Part shown: one piece after another, positions 42,201 to 57,200 of the stretch
Layout of the letters: every line of letters begins with the position of its first letter
How positions within the stretch are numbered: position 1 is the stretch's first letter
From: Owenia fusiformis
Lineage: Eukaryota; Annelida; Polychaeta; Sabellida; Oweniidae
Direction of reading: 5' to 3'
Assembly: GCA_903813345.2 (NCBI GenBank)
Contig: CAIIXF020000008.1
Coordinates: forward strand, 13,128,822 to 13,192,821
Length of the DNA: 64,000 nucleotides
Notes under the pieces: model-generated
Database searches by the model: none
What the model was told of the DNA's origin: nothing
What the model saw: only the letters and a program-made list of their open reading frames with translations
Program-made: the position numbers and the translations under genes

Positions 42201-45200
42201 GTATAATCAGTGTTTGGTTCAAGCCCCGTATCTTCATACTGTAGAACTGAAATAACAATTTCAAATCAGAAAATGGTTCAGTTCAATCTAAAACAAAAAC
42301 AGTGATAAATATTGCACATTGAAGAGCAAAATAGCTGTCATGTAATTGACCCAACATGCTCAAAACCTGATCAGATATTGGCACTTGTCTGCCCTTGCAT
42401 CAGTAAAAATCGCAATTTGATTGGATAAGCAGTTTCTTTGAATTTTGATGACAAGATTTATGTAGCATCTGCACAGTGTCCAAATTCACGCACAATATAG
42501 CACTTTTTTATACATATTATATATATATATACCTAACATATGTGTGTGATGGATAAAAAGAGATAATTTCATACAAATCTCAGTGTAGGGGCATTCACCC
42601 TCATTTGCAACCATACAACATTTCTAGAAATAATTCATTTAATAAAGTTGACATTTGTGTATATTTTCTTTAATTACAAAGGGTACTCAAGTTAGAACAT
42701 CAAAGGATTCATATACTTGTAATTACTATATTTATACAAAACAATACAAAAATATTTATCATATTCATGAATTTCTAAGTAGATAAATGATTTTTTTTTT
42801 ATAAAACACAAGGTGAACATGCCATGCTATTAGATTCTATGTTACATTTTTGTCTTCGTGGAATTTTCAAAAGTGATTACACAAAGCTCAAGCATGCTGT
42901 TTCTAAGTCACATATATTATTTTGCTTTTAACAATATATCATATGAATATTATTTGACAGTGTTTGCCCCATTCTAAGTCTGAAGTATGGTTCAAAAAGT
43001 AAATTAGTTTCCAGACTATTCTATGTGAAATGTGACATCTGACATATTCAAACTGTTTCTCACTAGAGAACCAAGCCATTTAAACAATATAACATCAATA
43101 TGAACATTTTCTAAGTTGCTGATATGTAAATACAAGATTTGATTCATGTGGTACCCGCCCACACATCCGCCTGGCCACCAACACAAGACGACGACAATAT
43201 ACCACTTTTTCAAAATGCGATAATGATACATCCAAAAGTACGGCCAGAGTGTTTCACCATCTCAATATTGTAAAACCTTGTGAATTTTTACAGCAAATGA
43301 CGACGGCAATATAGCACTTTTTCAAAATGCGATAATGATACATACAAAAGTATGGCCAGAGTGTTTCACCATCTCAATATTGTAAAACCTTGTGAATTTT
43401 TACAGCAAATGGCGACGGAAATATAGCACTTTTTCAAAATGCGATAATGATACATACAAAAGTATGGCCAGAGTGTTTCACCATCTCAATATTGTAAAAT
43501 CTTGTGAATTTTTACAGCAAATGACGACGGCAACATAGCACTTTTTCAAAATGCGATAATGATACATCCAAAAGTACGATCAGGGTGTTTCCCTAGTACA
43601 TCTCAATTGTAAAACCTTGTGAATTTTTTAAAGCAAATGTGAGTGATACAACATTTGATGATATAAAGCATGTGGGTCACAGAAGGTGCCTTACAATACC
43701 TAATAATAAAAAGCTAGAAGCATTAATACATCAACCATTTTACCTCTGTTGTCTAAAATACACGGAATGAACAGTCAGATATAGGGAAGCTATAAGAGCT
43801 ATTGAGCCATTGTGGGGCTATGTGGGCGTGGCTTTAAGAAATATGAGATTAATATGCATTTTGCCAGATTCTGTTTTATTACTTACTCTGGCAGTTTTTT
43901 TTGGCTTAGCTTTTTCCAGCAGTTATGCATATTGCTGTGTATATCTAGATCATAAATGTATACTCTTCAACAAATGAAATAATTGTTTTAAATTTATTTG
44001 AGATAACTTTAGAAACTTTCAAAATTCCAAAGATGCAATCTGTCACAAATATAACTCAAATTTTGTCAGATTCATTCATTTTCAGTCAGTCAAAGCATTT
44101 AATGCAATAAATCGTCTATTAAAACTGTGTTCAATTGTTACTCAGTTTAATCATTGGTTAGAATAAATCACAAAACATGTGGAACAAACTGTCATTTCTG
44201 TCATTTTCAAAACTCTTGCAAATCAGAAAGGATTGGTATCGATATGGTGAATTGAATTCAACATTGTTTTTCTCTTAAACCAATTATTGAAAACATTCAG
44301 TAAAAACACGGTCCTTTATGTAATGTTGACTGATTGACAACAATTTAATGCTAAAATTATTTATATATTTTTTGTTTTGTTTTATAGTGCAATTTTTTTT
44401 GTTCCTTTCTACCAATTCTTGAGAATGAAATAAAATATCTTTCCGAACCTTGTTGGAACAAAATAGCATATACAACATTTTCTTAGACCTCACAATATTA
44501 TAGATATATACAAAGAAAATTTTGGTTGATTTAAAACAAAGGTATTCAAAAAATTAAAACAATAACCCCCAAAATAGATAGAAATTAAGATAAACCTCTT
44601 ATTTCATTAACAAGATACTTTTTTGAAACCAACCAAACTTTCCTTTGTACAATTACAATTTTGAGAGACCTAACCATGTTGTGTTTATGTCATTTTGTTC
44701 CAATGAGGTTCGGATAGATGTTTCATTTCATTTGGAACATATGATACCAAGAACAAAAGAAGTGTCTGGTGTGTTTTCTAAAAAAATATAGAGAAAAATA
44801 TATATTTATTTTTTAAATTATATTGTCACCATTCAAAAGATGACCATTGAATTGATGATGTGTAATCTTTCAGCATTTTGTAATGACTGGTTTAAGAGAA
44901 ACGTGTGTTCAAAAGGTTCACCATATCGATACCAATCCTTTGTAAATCAGATCAATGCTCAAAATTGTTACTTGAACGCTTTTGGTTGTCACTTTTTTTT
45001 CAAATACACTAAAGTCACATTTTCTGAGGTCAGCTCACATTACCCTCATACCCCTTAGAGAGCCCTAAAAATCATAGTGAATTCCCAGATTCTTTCTTAC
45101 TGATACATCTGTGACATTAAACTCTGAATGCTCATTATTTTGAAATAACTCTCCTATTTGATATCAAAAAATAAATTTGGAATATGAGGAATTTAGAACC

Positions 45201-48200
45201 GGGTTTGTAAATCTGTCTCAAGATTTCACTACCACTTTTATTTTCTTTGTATTAATTCAATTCATCATCTGATAAAAAATCTGAAATGTTGAAGAGTACT
45301 CGTACATTGTATGATTGAGAATATACATTCCAACATGAAAACATGAAGAATGAAAATAAACGAAATCACCTGGGAAATCAGCCTTCTCCCCAAATGTTTA
45401 AATAAAAGATGAGATTCTGAAGCCAGTGGAAACAAACCAGGACTAGGACACTACAAACATTGTCTGTTTAGCAGGGTGTTTTTAATTAAACTGAGGCCAT
45501 TGCAACTAATTCTTTTTTGGCCTTTGTTAAAAACTGGTGAGATTTCTCTGTTATAATTCAAAACTGTTCATTGAATTTTTGTAATTGTATGATACAAGAT
45601 AACAAGATAACTGAACAGACAATATTTAAATTGTAGAAATGCTAAATTAATTGTATATCACTTCACTGCATTTAGTGACTGAGAATTTATTAAATACTTT
45701 ACTTCCTCAAGATCATTTTGGATTTCTTTTAAAAATCAAAAAATATTGTTAAAGTGAAATAGTTTAACATTGTTAAAGTGAAAGAAATCTTAATGAACGA
45801 TTCATTTGAAATATTGATTCTCTGATTGACTTTTATTTATTAAATTGTTACTATGACGATCAATTGCACTGTTATTCATTTCTTTGACAGTAATACTTGT
45901 ACACAACTGTGTAATAGTGCCTTAACAGAGAATTCCAGTCTTTAATCTTATAGAGTAATCTTTGAAGAAAATAATTAATCTAAATAATTTGGTAAGTAAG
46001 ATTAAATATTCTTTAAGAAGCTGAGATAATTATTCTTTTGTTTCCACTGAGTTAAGAATAAATTGTACCTTTTCCATGTATTGGGTATTCTATGAAGGCT
46101 ATATAGTGAGGCATCATCATTAATTAATACTAATTAAGAATAGGGCAAGTCTTAATGATATATTCTCATGTAAGACGGTTTAAATAATTAATGAGATTGC
46201 ATGTTTATTAACTTAAGGCTGCTCCATTGTTTTCTGGTTTACTGGTAAATTCTTTTACACTAGGTTATATTTCAGCTTCCAAAACAGACACATCAAGGAA
46301 ATGAGACACATTGAATGAATGAGACACATTGAGCGAATAAGACGCATTGAGCAAATGAGACACATGGTTTAATTGAGAGACAGTAACAGCAGTTTACCGT
46401 TAGGGTCTTGACTGACAATCATCCTTCCATTTCTGTATAGTTTGTACATAAGAATGGGCCCATTGGGATAATCTGGCGGCATCCATTTTAAGCTAAGATG
46501 ACGTGGTCCTTTAGCTACACTTGTAGGCGGTGGTTGTTGGGAAGGAGCTACAAAAAATATATTAATCTTCAAACAATCTACATATTGAATGTGAATGTGC
46601 TGGTAGTTGGGGACTATGAATATATCAAACAAAATTGAGCCAAATTGGTAATACTGTTTCCTTAGGGGGATAGGGACGAAAAAGTGCCAAGCAAGCATGT
46701 GTGACATATACGCAATTTACATGAAAATTCCAAACAAATTGCGTTGGTTTTTTCGCTGTTAATTTTTTTATGTTTGGCCCTTGTTTTTGGCCCTTGTTCT
46801 TCTCCGGAAATATTTTTGCTTAACAATAATCAAAAATAATGCATATTTGTGTGACATCATCTGACCTGTCATGCAAAAAACTGGCGTTACTTCAATTTCT
46901 TCAGCAAATGTGTGGCAGTTGACAAGCCTGTCTGAGATTTAAGATTCCAAAAAATCATGTGATCATTTGAATATTCTTGTTTCACCAGAGCCAGTATGAT
47001 CTTAGTTGATAAAAACATTTTTGAACTCACTTTTGCTGCACCCTTGTGGATTCTCAGCATCTAGATTACTGGACTCAGGGACACATTCATCACATTTTTG
47101 GCCAGTGACAAATTCTTTACAATTACACTGTCCTGTTTGGAAGTGACACGTGTCATTGGTGCTACCAGAGGGAGAACACTCACATGGGGAACACCTGAAA
47201 ACAATTCAATTCCTCAATTCAGTAAAAGGTATTCGCATGGGGAACACTTGAAAACAATTCAATTCATCAATTCAGTAAAAGATTTTCACATGGGGAACAC
47301 CTGAAAACAATTCAATTCATCAATTCAGTGAAAGGTATTCGCATACGGAACACCTGAAAACAATTCAATTCATCAATTCAGTGAAAGGTATTCACATGGG
47401 GAACACCTGAAAACAATTCAATTCATCAATTCAGTGAAAGGTATTCACATACGGAACACCTGAAAACAATTCAATTCATCAATTCAGTGAAAGGTATTCG
47501 CATGGGGAACACTTGAAAACAATTCAATTTATCAATTCAGTGAAAGGTATTCGCATGAGGAACACCTTATAACAATTCAATTCATCAATTCAGTGAAAGG
47601 TATTCACATGGGGAACACCTGAAAACAATTCAATTCAGTAAAAGGTATTCGCATGGGGAACACCTGAAAACAATTCAATTCATCAATTCAGTGAAAGGTA
47701 TTCGCATACAGAACACCTGAAAACAATTCAATTCAGTAAAAGGTATTCGCATGGGGAACACCTGAAAACAATTCAATTCATCAATTCAGTGAAAGGTATT
47801 CACATGGGGAACACCTGAAAACAATTCAATTCATCAATTCAGTGAAAGGTATTCACATGGGGAACACCTGAAAACAATTCAATTCATCAATTCAGTGAAA
47901 GGTATTCGCATACGGAACACCTGAAAACAATTCAATTCATCAATTCAGTGAAAGGTATTCACATGGGGAACACTTGAAAACAATTCAATTCATCAATTCA
48001 GTGAAAGGTATTCGCATGGGGAACACCTTATAACAATTCAATTCATCAATTCAGTGAAAGGTATTCACATGGGGAACACCTGAAAACAATTCAATTCAGT
48101 AAAAGGTATTTGCATGGGGAACACCTGAAAACAATTCAATTCATCAATTCAGTGAAAGGTATTCGCATACGGAACACCTGAAAACAATTCAATTCAGTAA

Positions 48201-51200
48201 AAGGTATTCGCATGGGGAACACCTGAAAACAATTCAATTCATCAATTCAGTGAAAGGTATTCGCATACGGAACACCTGAAAACAATTCAATTCAGTAAAA
48301 GGTATTTGCATGGGGAACACCTGAAAACAATTCAATTCATCAATTCAGTGAAAGGTATTCGCATACAGAACACCTGAAAACAATTCAATTCATCAATTCA
48401 GGAAAAGGTATTCGCATACGGAACACCTGAAAACAATTCAATTCAGTAAAAGGTATTTGCATGGGGAACACCTGAAAACAATTCAATTCATCAATTCAGT
48501 GAAAGGTATTCGCATACGGAACACCTGAAAACAATTCAATTCATCAATTCAGGAAAAGGTATTCACATACGGAACACCTGAAAACAATTCAATTCATCAA
48601 TTCAGTAAAAGGTATTTACATGGGGAACTCCTGAAAACAATTCAATTCATCAATTCAATAAAAGGTATTAAAAATAGGTCTTTACAAAAATATAACAATC
48701 AAGTAATGTGACTTATATCATATTTTTACAAAGACCCTCATGCAAACTCGTATTCTTATCACATTTTGCAATAAGGCAAATATAATACAATAAGGCAAAT
48801 ACAATACAATAATCAGTAAAAAAAGATATAAATACTTACGTCCCGGCACCAGGACTGAACTTGTTGTATGTTGGTTTACAGGAATCACATGCACGTCCTG
48901 CAACTCCACTGTTTCCCTCCCTACAGGAACATTGGCCCGTTTGTGAGTCACATGCAGTGAAACGAACAGTTCCACTTTTGGAGCAGCCACAAGGAAAGCA
49001 ACCGCCTCCTGGGATATTGTTCACATAATAGCCTAAAATGAAATTATATGTGTCATGTGACCAAAGTCTGGAAATGTGGTGCAAGTTGTTGATGTTAATG
49101 ATGAGATGGAACTAAAAAATTGGCAACTCTAGTAGCACATTGCTTTGAACATTTTTTTTTATCAAATCACTTACATCTAAAAAAAATTCATAGCATGCAG
49201 CTTATTTATTTTGAAATCTCTAAATAAAATCTTGCAATTTAATCCTCATGCACCGACTAGTCTCTTCTATTTATCAAAATTTGAAGCTAATCTCATGTGA
49301 TTTTGGCTAAAACTGCAAACTACATTAACTTTCATCATGTTTAGGGTCATTCTGACCATGCACATTGTGAACCTGGTCATGTTAATGGTATGTGGAAATA
49401 GTTAAATTGACTGGAGGTCAAAACAGAACTCTGTTATCTTTGTTCAAAAAATGTCTAAAAATGCAAAATTTTTTGTCACTTCCTGTTTCGTCATTTCCTG
49501 TTAAGTATCATGGCACCTTAAGCTTGTTTTGCTTATAATGGCATATAAAATTGGACAGGTCCTTTAGTTTTACTTATCTCTCATAGTGCAGTACCCGATG
49601 CTGACCTTTAGTTAATTAAGCTTACAATATGCAGAGTTTTATTCATGCTTGAATGTACTTGCAGTATACCAATTAGAAGCTAATATGTAGGTATATAGGT
49701 AATTTGTGATGAAGGCATCAGAATTATGTTAGAACTTCAGTTAGAGCCAGCAAACAGTCGAGCAGCATTGCAAAAACCCACCTACCCAGCCCCTATCACC
49801 TTGTCAGGTTAAGGATGAAATAACAACTGACCAGCAATTTATGTAAGTATGTTAAGAATTTACCATTTAAATGGCATATTACCATCTTATTTTAAGGAAT
49901 ATGCTATTATAGGCAAATTAAATTTGCCTAATTAACTAAATTAGATTGATTTGCTTAATTAGCTAATCCGATTATTTTTCTTCGTTCATTGCATTTGCTG
50001 CGCCTTTGCAGACGCCTTTCGCCAAAAATAGTAATATTTGAATGAAGCAGAATAAAGCAAATAAGATGTGACAAAAATCATTCAAAGCTGTAGTGCAAAG
50101 GTTCATGTGCAGTATGGCAAGTGATTTTAGATGGTCATATCTTTCACCATGAGTACTTTCTGGCCATAAATACGGTGGTTTTTATAAAAACAATATGTTT
50201 TCTTTGAAGTGAAGTTCCCGTGATAGTAAAATATCAATCCAACTCTGAAAAATTATTGTTAAGGACCCCATCTGGGCACTGAAAAAAGGTTAGGCTTATT
50301 TTCTAAAAAGAGGATCTTGTTTTTCTCGATTTAACCATATCGAAAGTTTCTTCTACACTATATTAACAACTTCTGAAAGGGGATTGGTATTGAAATGCGT
50401 TAAGTTAAAAACCACATATCCCATGTTATTTTCCCATAAGGAAAACTCATGCTATCCATTGGTTTCAGCATAATTTTGGTCATCGAAAATTAATATCTTC
50501 AAAACTAGACTTTCAATACCATTCTACTTTTAAAGAAGTTTTAGACCCCTTTTTGAATAATCTTTTCATGCAACAAAAATCAGAAAAGGGAAATCCTCTT
50601 TTGAGTAAATAGGTTCAACATTTTTAAATAATTGTTGACATGGGGTTCCTATTCATCATTTTTTGAAATGTTCAATTGATATTTTTATCATCGTGGGTAC
50701 TTTACTTGACACAAAACATATTGACTGTATTTATGCCCAGAAAGTACTCATTGTGAAAGATATGACTGTCTAAAATCACTTGCCATACTGCACATGGACC
50801 TTTAGATTTTTTATTTGGGTATACTCACTCTTAGTCTTGGGATCATAAGGGTTTCCTGTTGTGGTGATATAGGACCAAAAATGTAGTGTAATTGACAAAA
50901 AAGTTTCATATGATATTTTTGAAACATGCATTGAGATAATTTTCACCAAATTCATGAATGTTATTCATTTGAACTACAATTTTACAGATAAGCATTTTAT
51001 TTATTTTTGGAACACAGGGCCCGGAACTTGTTCCTCGAAAGAGAAGAAATTCTGGATATCGGAAGCCTGCAGCCTGCAATTCAATTTAATCATGAAAATA
51101 ATCAACAAAATCATACCTCTTGAACAGTCATTACACGTTCGTCCAATCCGAGAAGATAAACATGCACATTGGCCAGTATTCTGGTTACATACGAGGTCAC

Positions 51201-54200
51201 TAGGATCTATAGTGGCCCCCTCTTCTGTACCTGTAGGGTCACATCCACATGGTATACATCCATCTTCATTCGCTTCAGTCAGATTCCATGTATTCGACAC
51301 ACATTGATTACATGTTAATCCTGGAACCAAATAATTTCTAGTTAACTAGAAATATGCAACATTGCAATGAATAAATAATCTTGGGAGTATCAAAGAAATA
51401 TATTAAAATTACATTTACATCAAAATTTACTATACCTTTTAAAAAAGTGATAATTTTAATACACAGATGAGCTAGGAAACTAGTTTATAACTTGTTCTGT
51501 ACCAGATATTCAGTGTCCATTGAATGAAGGTTACTAATGAACAAGATGTGAAATGATTCACCACAAAGAAAAATGTGACAATTCTTTCCCATGCTCTTGA
51601 TGAATGCTAATTCAAGTCACCAATGCTGCAAGTCACAGTCAAGTGGCAATAACAATGTGTCACATCTTATTGGTGGTTGTGAGATAATAAATAAGATGAA
51701 CAAATAATAGAAGTATGAATATTACTAATTCAGCAATGAAAGGGGAGAAATTCCCAGAATTCATAGATCAACCTATCTCTATAAAAAAAGATGAACTTCT
51801 AGATGTTCATCTTTGAATTCTGGGGGTATTTTCTCCTCTTTTCATCTACCGCTCATATAGAGAAAGAAATATTAAAGCTCTGTCATACCTGTTACAAATC
51901 GTTTACACTCGCAGGTTCCATTGATCTTATTACAGAAACTTGATCCATTGACAGAGCCTGCAACGTCACAATTACATGGGAGACATCCCCGGGCTGGATC
52001 GGACCCCAAATCGTAAAACGTATCGCGACATTCATCACATTTTAGGCCCATGGCATTTTCTTTACCTGGATGTAGAAAATATGTAAATGGAAATTGGAAA
52101 AAGAGTGAGTAATATTTAATGATGATGAAACTGGCCTATATTATGTAACTATATCCTGTATTTTTACAGGTGTAATACAGATTTTCTTTGGTGCAATATT
52201 TTCTGTATTTCATATAAATCATTGAATAACTTGCAGAGTAATCAAAAAATAAAAAGAAAACAAATAAAGTCCCAAATTACTTTATAAACATTTGAAAACC
52301 TCTTCACATTTTCCTTATACAAAATTTAAGTTTTAATCTGAATAACTATGTGTTAATTGAGTAATCATTATTTCAGCTGACGGTACCGTCAGTTTGGATA
52401 TAAAACGAATGCACACTATAACATTAAAAAATTGTATGAGATAATTTTTTTTTGATATATCTACTGTATTATATCTTCATCAGGGAAACATCACTTAACC
52501 GATGAACATCTATATAAAATGTATTGATAATTATAACAGAATACTTACAGATACACTGTCCTGTTGATTTCTCACATGTTGTCCCCTCAACTGTTCCATC
52601 TTCATTACATCCACATGGCTGACAGCCATTATCAAAGTCCCAGAATCCATCAACACACTGGTCACACTGAACCCCAATGACGTTCTCTTTACACAGACAC
52701 TGGCCATCATCAGGGTTACAAAATTGTGAAGTAGACCCCTGGGGGTTGCATTGACAGGGGGAACACCCTAGGGGGTCACTAGCATTTAAATGGAAGTACC
52801 CATAATTGCAGGCATCACAATGTAAACCTAGAATAGAAAACCAGATAAATAAAAAACGCTAGTTTCTCATACATCTCTCTCTAAGATCCACTACAATAAG
52901 AATGTATTAAAGAATACATTTCATTTTCAATAATGATGAATTTCATATTTAATGTTCAATGATGGTGAAACTGATTATTTTAGGATATCATTCCAAAAAC
53001 TAGGGGAGTAAATACAAATCAATGATATTTAATTTTTTGAGATACTGCATTGATAAATCAAAAGCCTACTGACCTCTGACATTAGGTTTACAGTTACACT
53101 GGGCAGTAGTTTGATGACATTTTACGTCACCATTGACAGTGCCTGATGTCTCGCAATTACAGCTGTTGCATCCATCGAGATTACTCCCTTCTAAGTTGTA
53201 AAAGCCGTCTTTACAGGAGTCGCATGTTCTACCTCCGACATTAGCTTTGCATGAACACTGACCTCCAACCTGACAAAAACACAATTTATGAGTTCACTTT
53301 TTGACATCCTATACTGTTATAGAAATACATAACAAGGGACGCACACCCGCTGCCTGGCAAAGTGATCACAATATAGTACCCAAGGGTGCAATAAGAACAA
53401 GTGAACTTTAAAATCTTTATTGCAGTCAATGTGATTATGTCAAAATACAATTTTTGAAAGATAACATATGATACAAGCAGAAATGTTTTCATTATTTGGA
53501 ACTGATATGACTTGCTTTCATTTCATTTTATTTACATTATCTTTTTCTGCGAGAAATTCAGAAATTTTGTTTATTCATTTGTGTCACATACTTTCTCACA
53601 GTCCGTGATATTAGCAGCCACTCCATCTGTGAAACAATCACATGCTGTGCATACATCCTCCGCAAACAGACTCTTGTCAGTTTCTCTGAAGTAGTTTGTT
53701 ATACAACTGTCACATCTGGAAATATAAATAATTAATACACATATACATTCACATTTGCGCATTTTATTGAAAATATGGTTTGGAAGAATGTAGCTATATT
53801 ATTCATTTCGGAAATTGCAACATATACATTATTGTGTAATGAAATGACAAAAAGTCACTGAATAGTTGGTTGCTTTTGTTTTTTTGTCAATACAAGTACT
53901 GGCTTAAATTTGTGACCCCAAAATATCATGATGTCAATTCAAACAACCTTTGGATATCCATACTAGAGCCTTTAATAGGGGAATATTAATAAAAAGTAAA
54001 TGTTTTAATTATGTGTCATAACTGATAGAATAGTATTTAATCAAGTTCTCCTATATGAAGTATCTAGGCTTAAGTAGAATTCATACATGTTATGGAATAG
54101 GGAATACTTAAAGGATTAATACAGAATGAATTGTCCTAATCTTAATACCTTCTGCCCTGTGTGTTATGCTGACAGTCCACACAAACTCCTCCCCCTCCCC

Positions 54201-57200
54201 TGTTGTATTCATCGGGAAAGGGGTCAACATTAACATCATAAACGCAGCTTGTAGCATGGTTATAGCACTGGCAGGCCTTGCAGTCATATGTATTGAATGG
54301 GTCACCAACATAGAAAGGTTTATCATTGTATAATGCCTTACAGGTGTCACACTGTAAATAAAATTCAAAATAAAAAATAAATTCAATCATTGATACTCGG
54401 GAGCTACAAGATAGAAAAGATGTCCAGCATGATAAATATTCAAATATTGTCGAATCATTTCTTAAATTTTTTCTTATACTTTTATAAATGATTAATAAAT
54501 CTGAATTTGAAATAATAAAATTTTGTCAAATATTGGACCATGGGCAAATATTATGATTGCAAGTATTAATATACCTGGTTTCCTTCTGTGTTACTAGATG
54601 GGAGACAATTACACTTGTATGTCGGCTGAGTTGTATCACAGGTTTCTGCGTGTCCATGGCAATTACATCTATAACAAAAATCAAAACAATGATTATACAG
54701 TCATATGATTATATACAGCATAACTTAAGAGTGCAGTGTCAGTAATTCTAATCTTTAAGTTTACCTTGTTGAGAATAATTAAAAATTTTTAAAAACAATT
54801 GTCTAAAGTACCTTGCGGTCACAATGAACTCATAGAGTCCAAAGTATCGATGACGTGTATTAGTGACGTAATAATGATCTTGGAGCCTCACTCTGACTTG
54901 AGCTGCCCTCACAAAATCAAACAATTCTGGCGTATTGTAAAAATCATTGTAGCCTGGACGTGGTACAGGTTCTGGGGCCAGGAGATTCAGTGTAATGTTC
55001 CCCTTGGAGGAAGGCACAGCTGGGTTTCTAAATGATCATAAAATGAAGGAAAAATCAAATATATTGACGAGGCATTAACATGCAAATTGTCACTATTAAT
55101 AATTAAATTGTTACAGATCCCAAACAACCAATACCACCAAACGAACACCGAATGCCAACCACCAAACACCATCCAGAAAACGATAGAGACTATAACAATA
55201 TGTAACTACTGCATCTAACATATATATAACTATAAGATTACTCCCCTCAGCTATTTTACAGACATAGTTTCTACCTCTGACAATATTTTAATGAACAAAT
55301 AAATATGCAAAACATAAAATAATTGATTAGAAAACATTTCCATGTAAATGAAATTAATATAAAAACTAAAGGTTTTCAATACTTACGTTGGAAACTGGAT
55401 GCAGTTTGTAGAAGTGGGGGTTTCTAGAGGCCCATTATTAGGTTGACCAAATGCAAGCTGACAGTCTTCGGCATAAAGTTGCCATGTTTCCCATTCTGAA
55501 GTGTTTGTGCGACGCCGTTCTATCGTAACAATCTTAGGCTGGGGACTGTAGAACTGTAGCACGACGTAAAATACCTGAAAAGAATGTAAATGATAACATG
55601 AGTACCAAAAAGAAAATTGGTATATGTGATTATGTCTTTTGTAATTGTGACATTCTTTTTATCTAACTTCTTAAATTGCATTGACATATGACACTTGAAC
55701 TTAAACAACACTTTTTTAGTTTACGATAAAAGATTATAAACACACATGGCATGTACCAGTGTACCCTAAGTGTCAGAACCAAGTAAGAACAGGAGAAAGG
55801 TTCTTAAAGGGGGTTTCATTATTACTTTCAGATAGTTATGAAAGAATGAAATTGGTTGACTGCTATTTCAATTGGGTTGCTAGATTTCAATCTATTATAC
55901 CCTGATTGGGTAAGGCTAAATCAATTGATTATCTTCTACTCAAAGAGTGTACATGAAGCTTTCTTTTAAGAAGCAAAATCATTTAAATGGGAGCATACCT
56001 GATACTGATCCAAGAGGTCTATTGTGATGGTTGTATCATCTAGAATTGCCGACACCCAGATGCTGTTACTATCTCCATCATTCAAGTACTCCAGTGGGTG
56101 AGCGTCATCATTCAATCTTAGCGACTAAAAGTGAATTAAAAGAATATGTTACATTTTGAAATACCTGGATTGTTGATTTTTATGTTTGATGGTCGGTATT
56201 TGGCAGTTGATATTTGTTGGTCAGGTCTGTAACAAATGGCAGGTGGTGAAATTTTGCAAGTTAATGCCTTGTTTCTTTTTGTTACAAGTTGTTCGGTTAA
56301 AACTGTCTAAGTGTTTCCATATACTGAAATCTATATCAAAATCCTTTTGATCAAGATAAAATAATATTGCATGATGTAATTATCTTTAAAAAGAAATATT
56401 TGAAGTACCTCATCTCCTGTATTATCTGGCACACCATTGCGGATGCAGTATCTATCATGTAAGGGTTTGATACGAGGATGTGACGAGGGGCATCGGCAAT
56501 TAGACTGGATGTGCACATCTGGGAAATTACCACTGTACACTGCCTCAATTTCCCTATGAAATATGAATGGTGCATTTAAAAATAGGATATAAATTATGAC
56601 ATAAAAATCTCCACTTTGATTTTATGAATTAATGTGTATGCTTTATTCCATTGAAATTATACCTTTTGGCTTCAGGGAAGTAGTAGAATTTTTTTTCAAA
56701 AAATGTTTTGGGAATTGGATCTTTGATTATTTATTCACACGTTCACAATTACCTATTTGTGAGTGTTTCATCATAGAATCTGAAATCTTGCAATCTTCCT
56801 TCATACTGGTCTTGACCATTGACCCTCTGCCCTAATCTGGTTATTCCAGGCCCATCTTGAACCTGGCCAGGTAGAACAGCTGTGTTGCGGGCGCTGTAAC
56901 CCACACCAAGCCCATTCAGGTAGAAACTCAGGTGTGTAGCATATACCTGGAATATAACAATACTGAGTTGTTATTATGACACAAAACACAAGTGTTTTCT
57001 CCACAGGCTCCCAGATACCATGAATGCTCTTTGTTTAAGATTCTATTAAATGACAAAATTGCCATTAAAGTGAGAATCAGAGATAGCGAGCAGGCTAAAC
57101 CAAAAATTGTTTCAATTTTTGAATATTTTTGGCTCATGTCATTCCTTGTCATGTCTATTTTCTAAAAATCACAAAAGTGCATACTTTATTCAAGGAAAAA

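Larger units (their letters stand above)
42247..46397. other. intron between exons 17 and 18
   Basis: A 4.15 kb intron; beyond the 112 bp tandem repeat and the fold-back at 44219 I see nothing structured. Confidence 0.5.

Noticed and set aside
47195-48670. Array could be a promoter or enhancer repeat
   Set aside because: The unit is explained by exon 16's own acceptor and first bases; no independent regulatory motif was seen.
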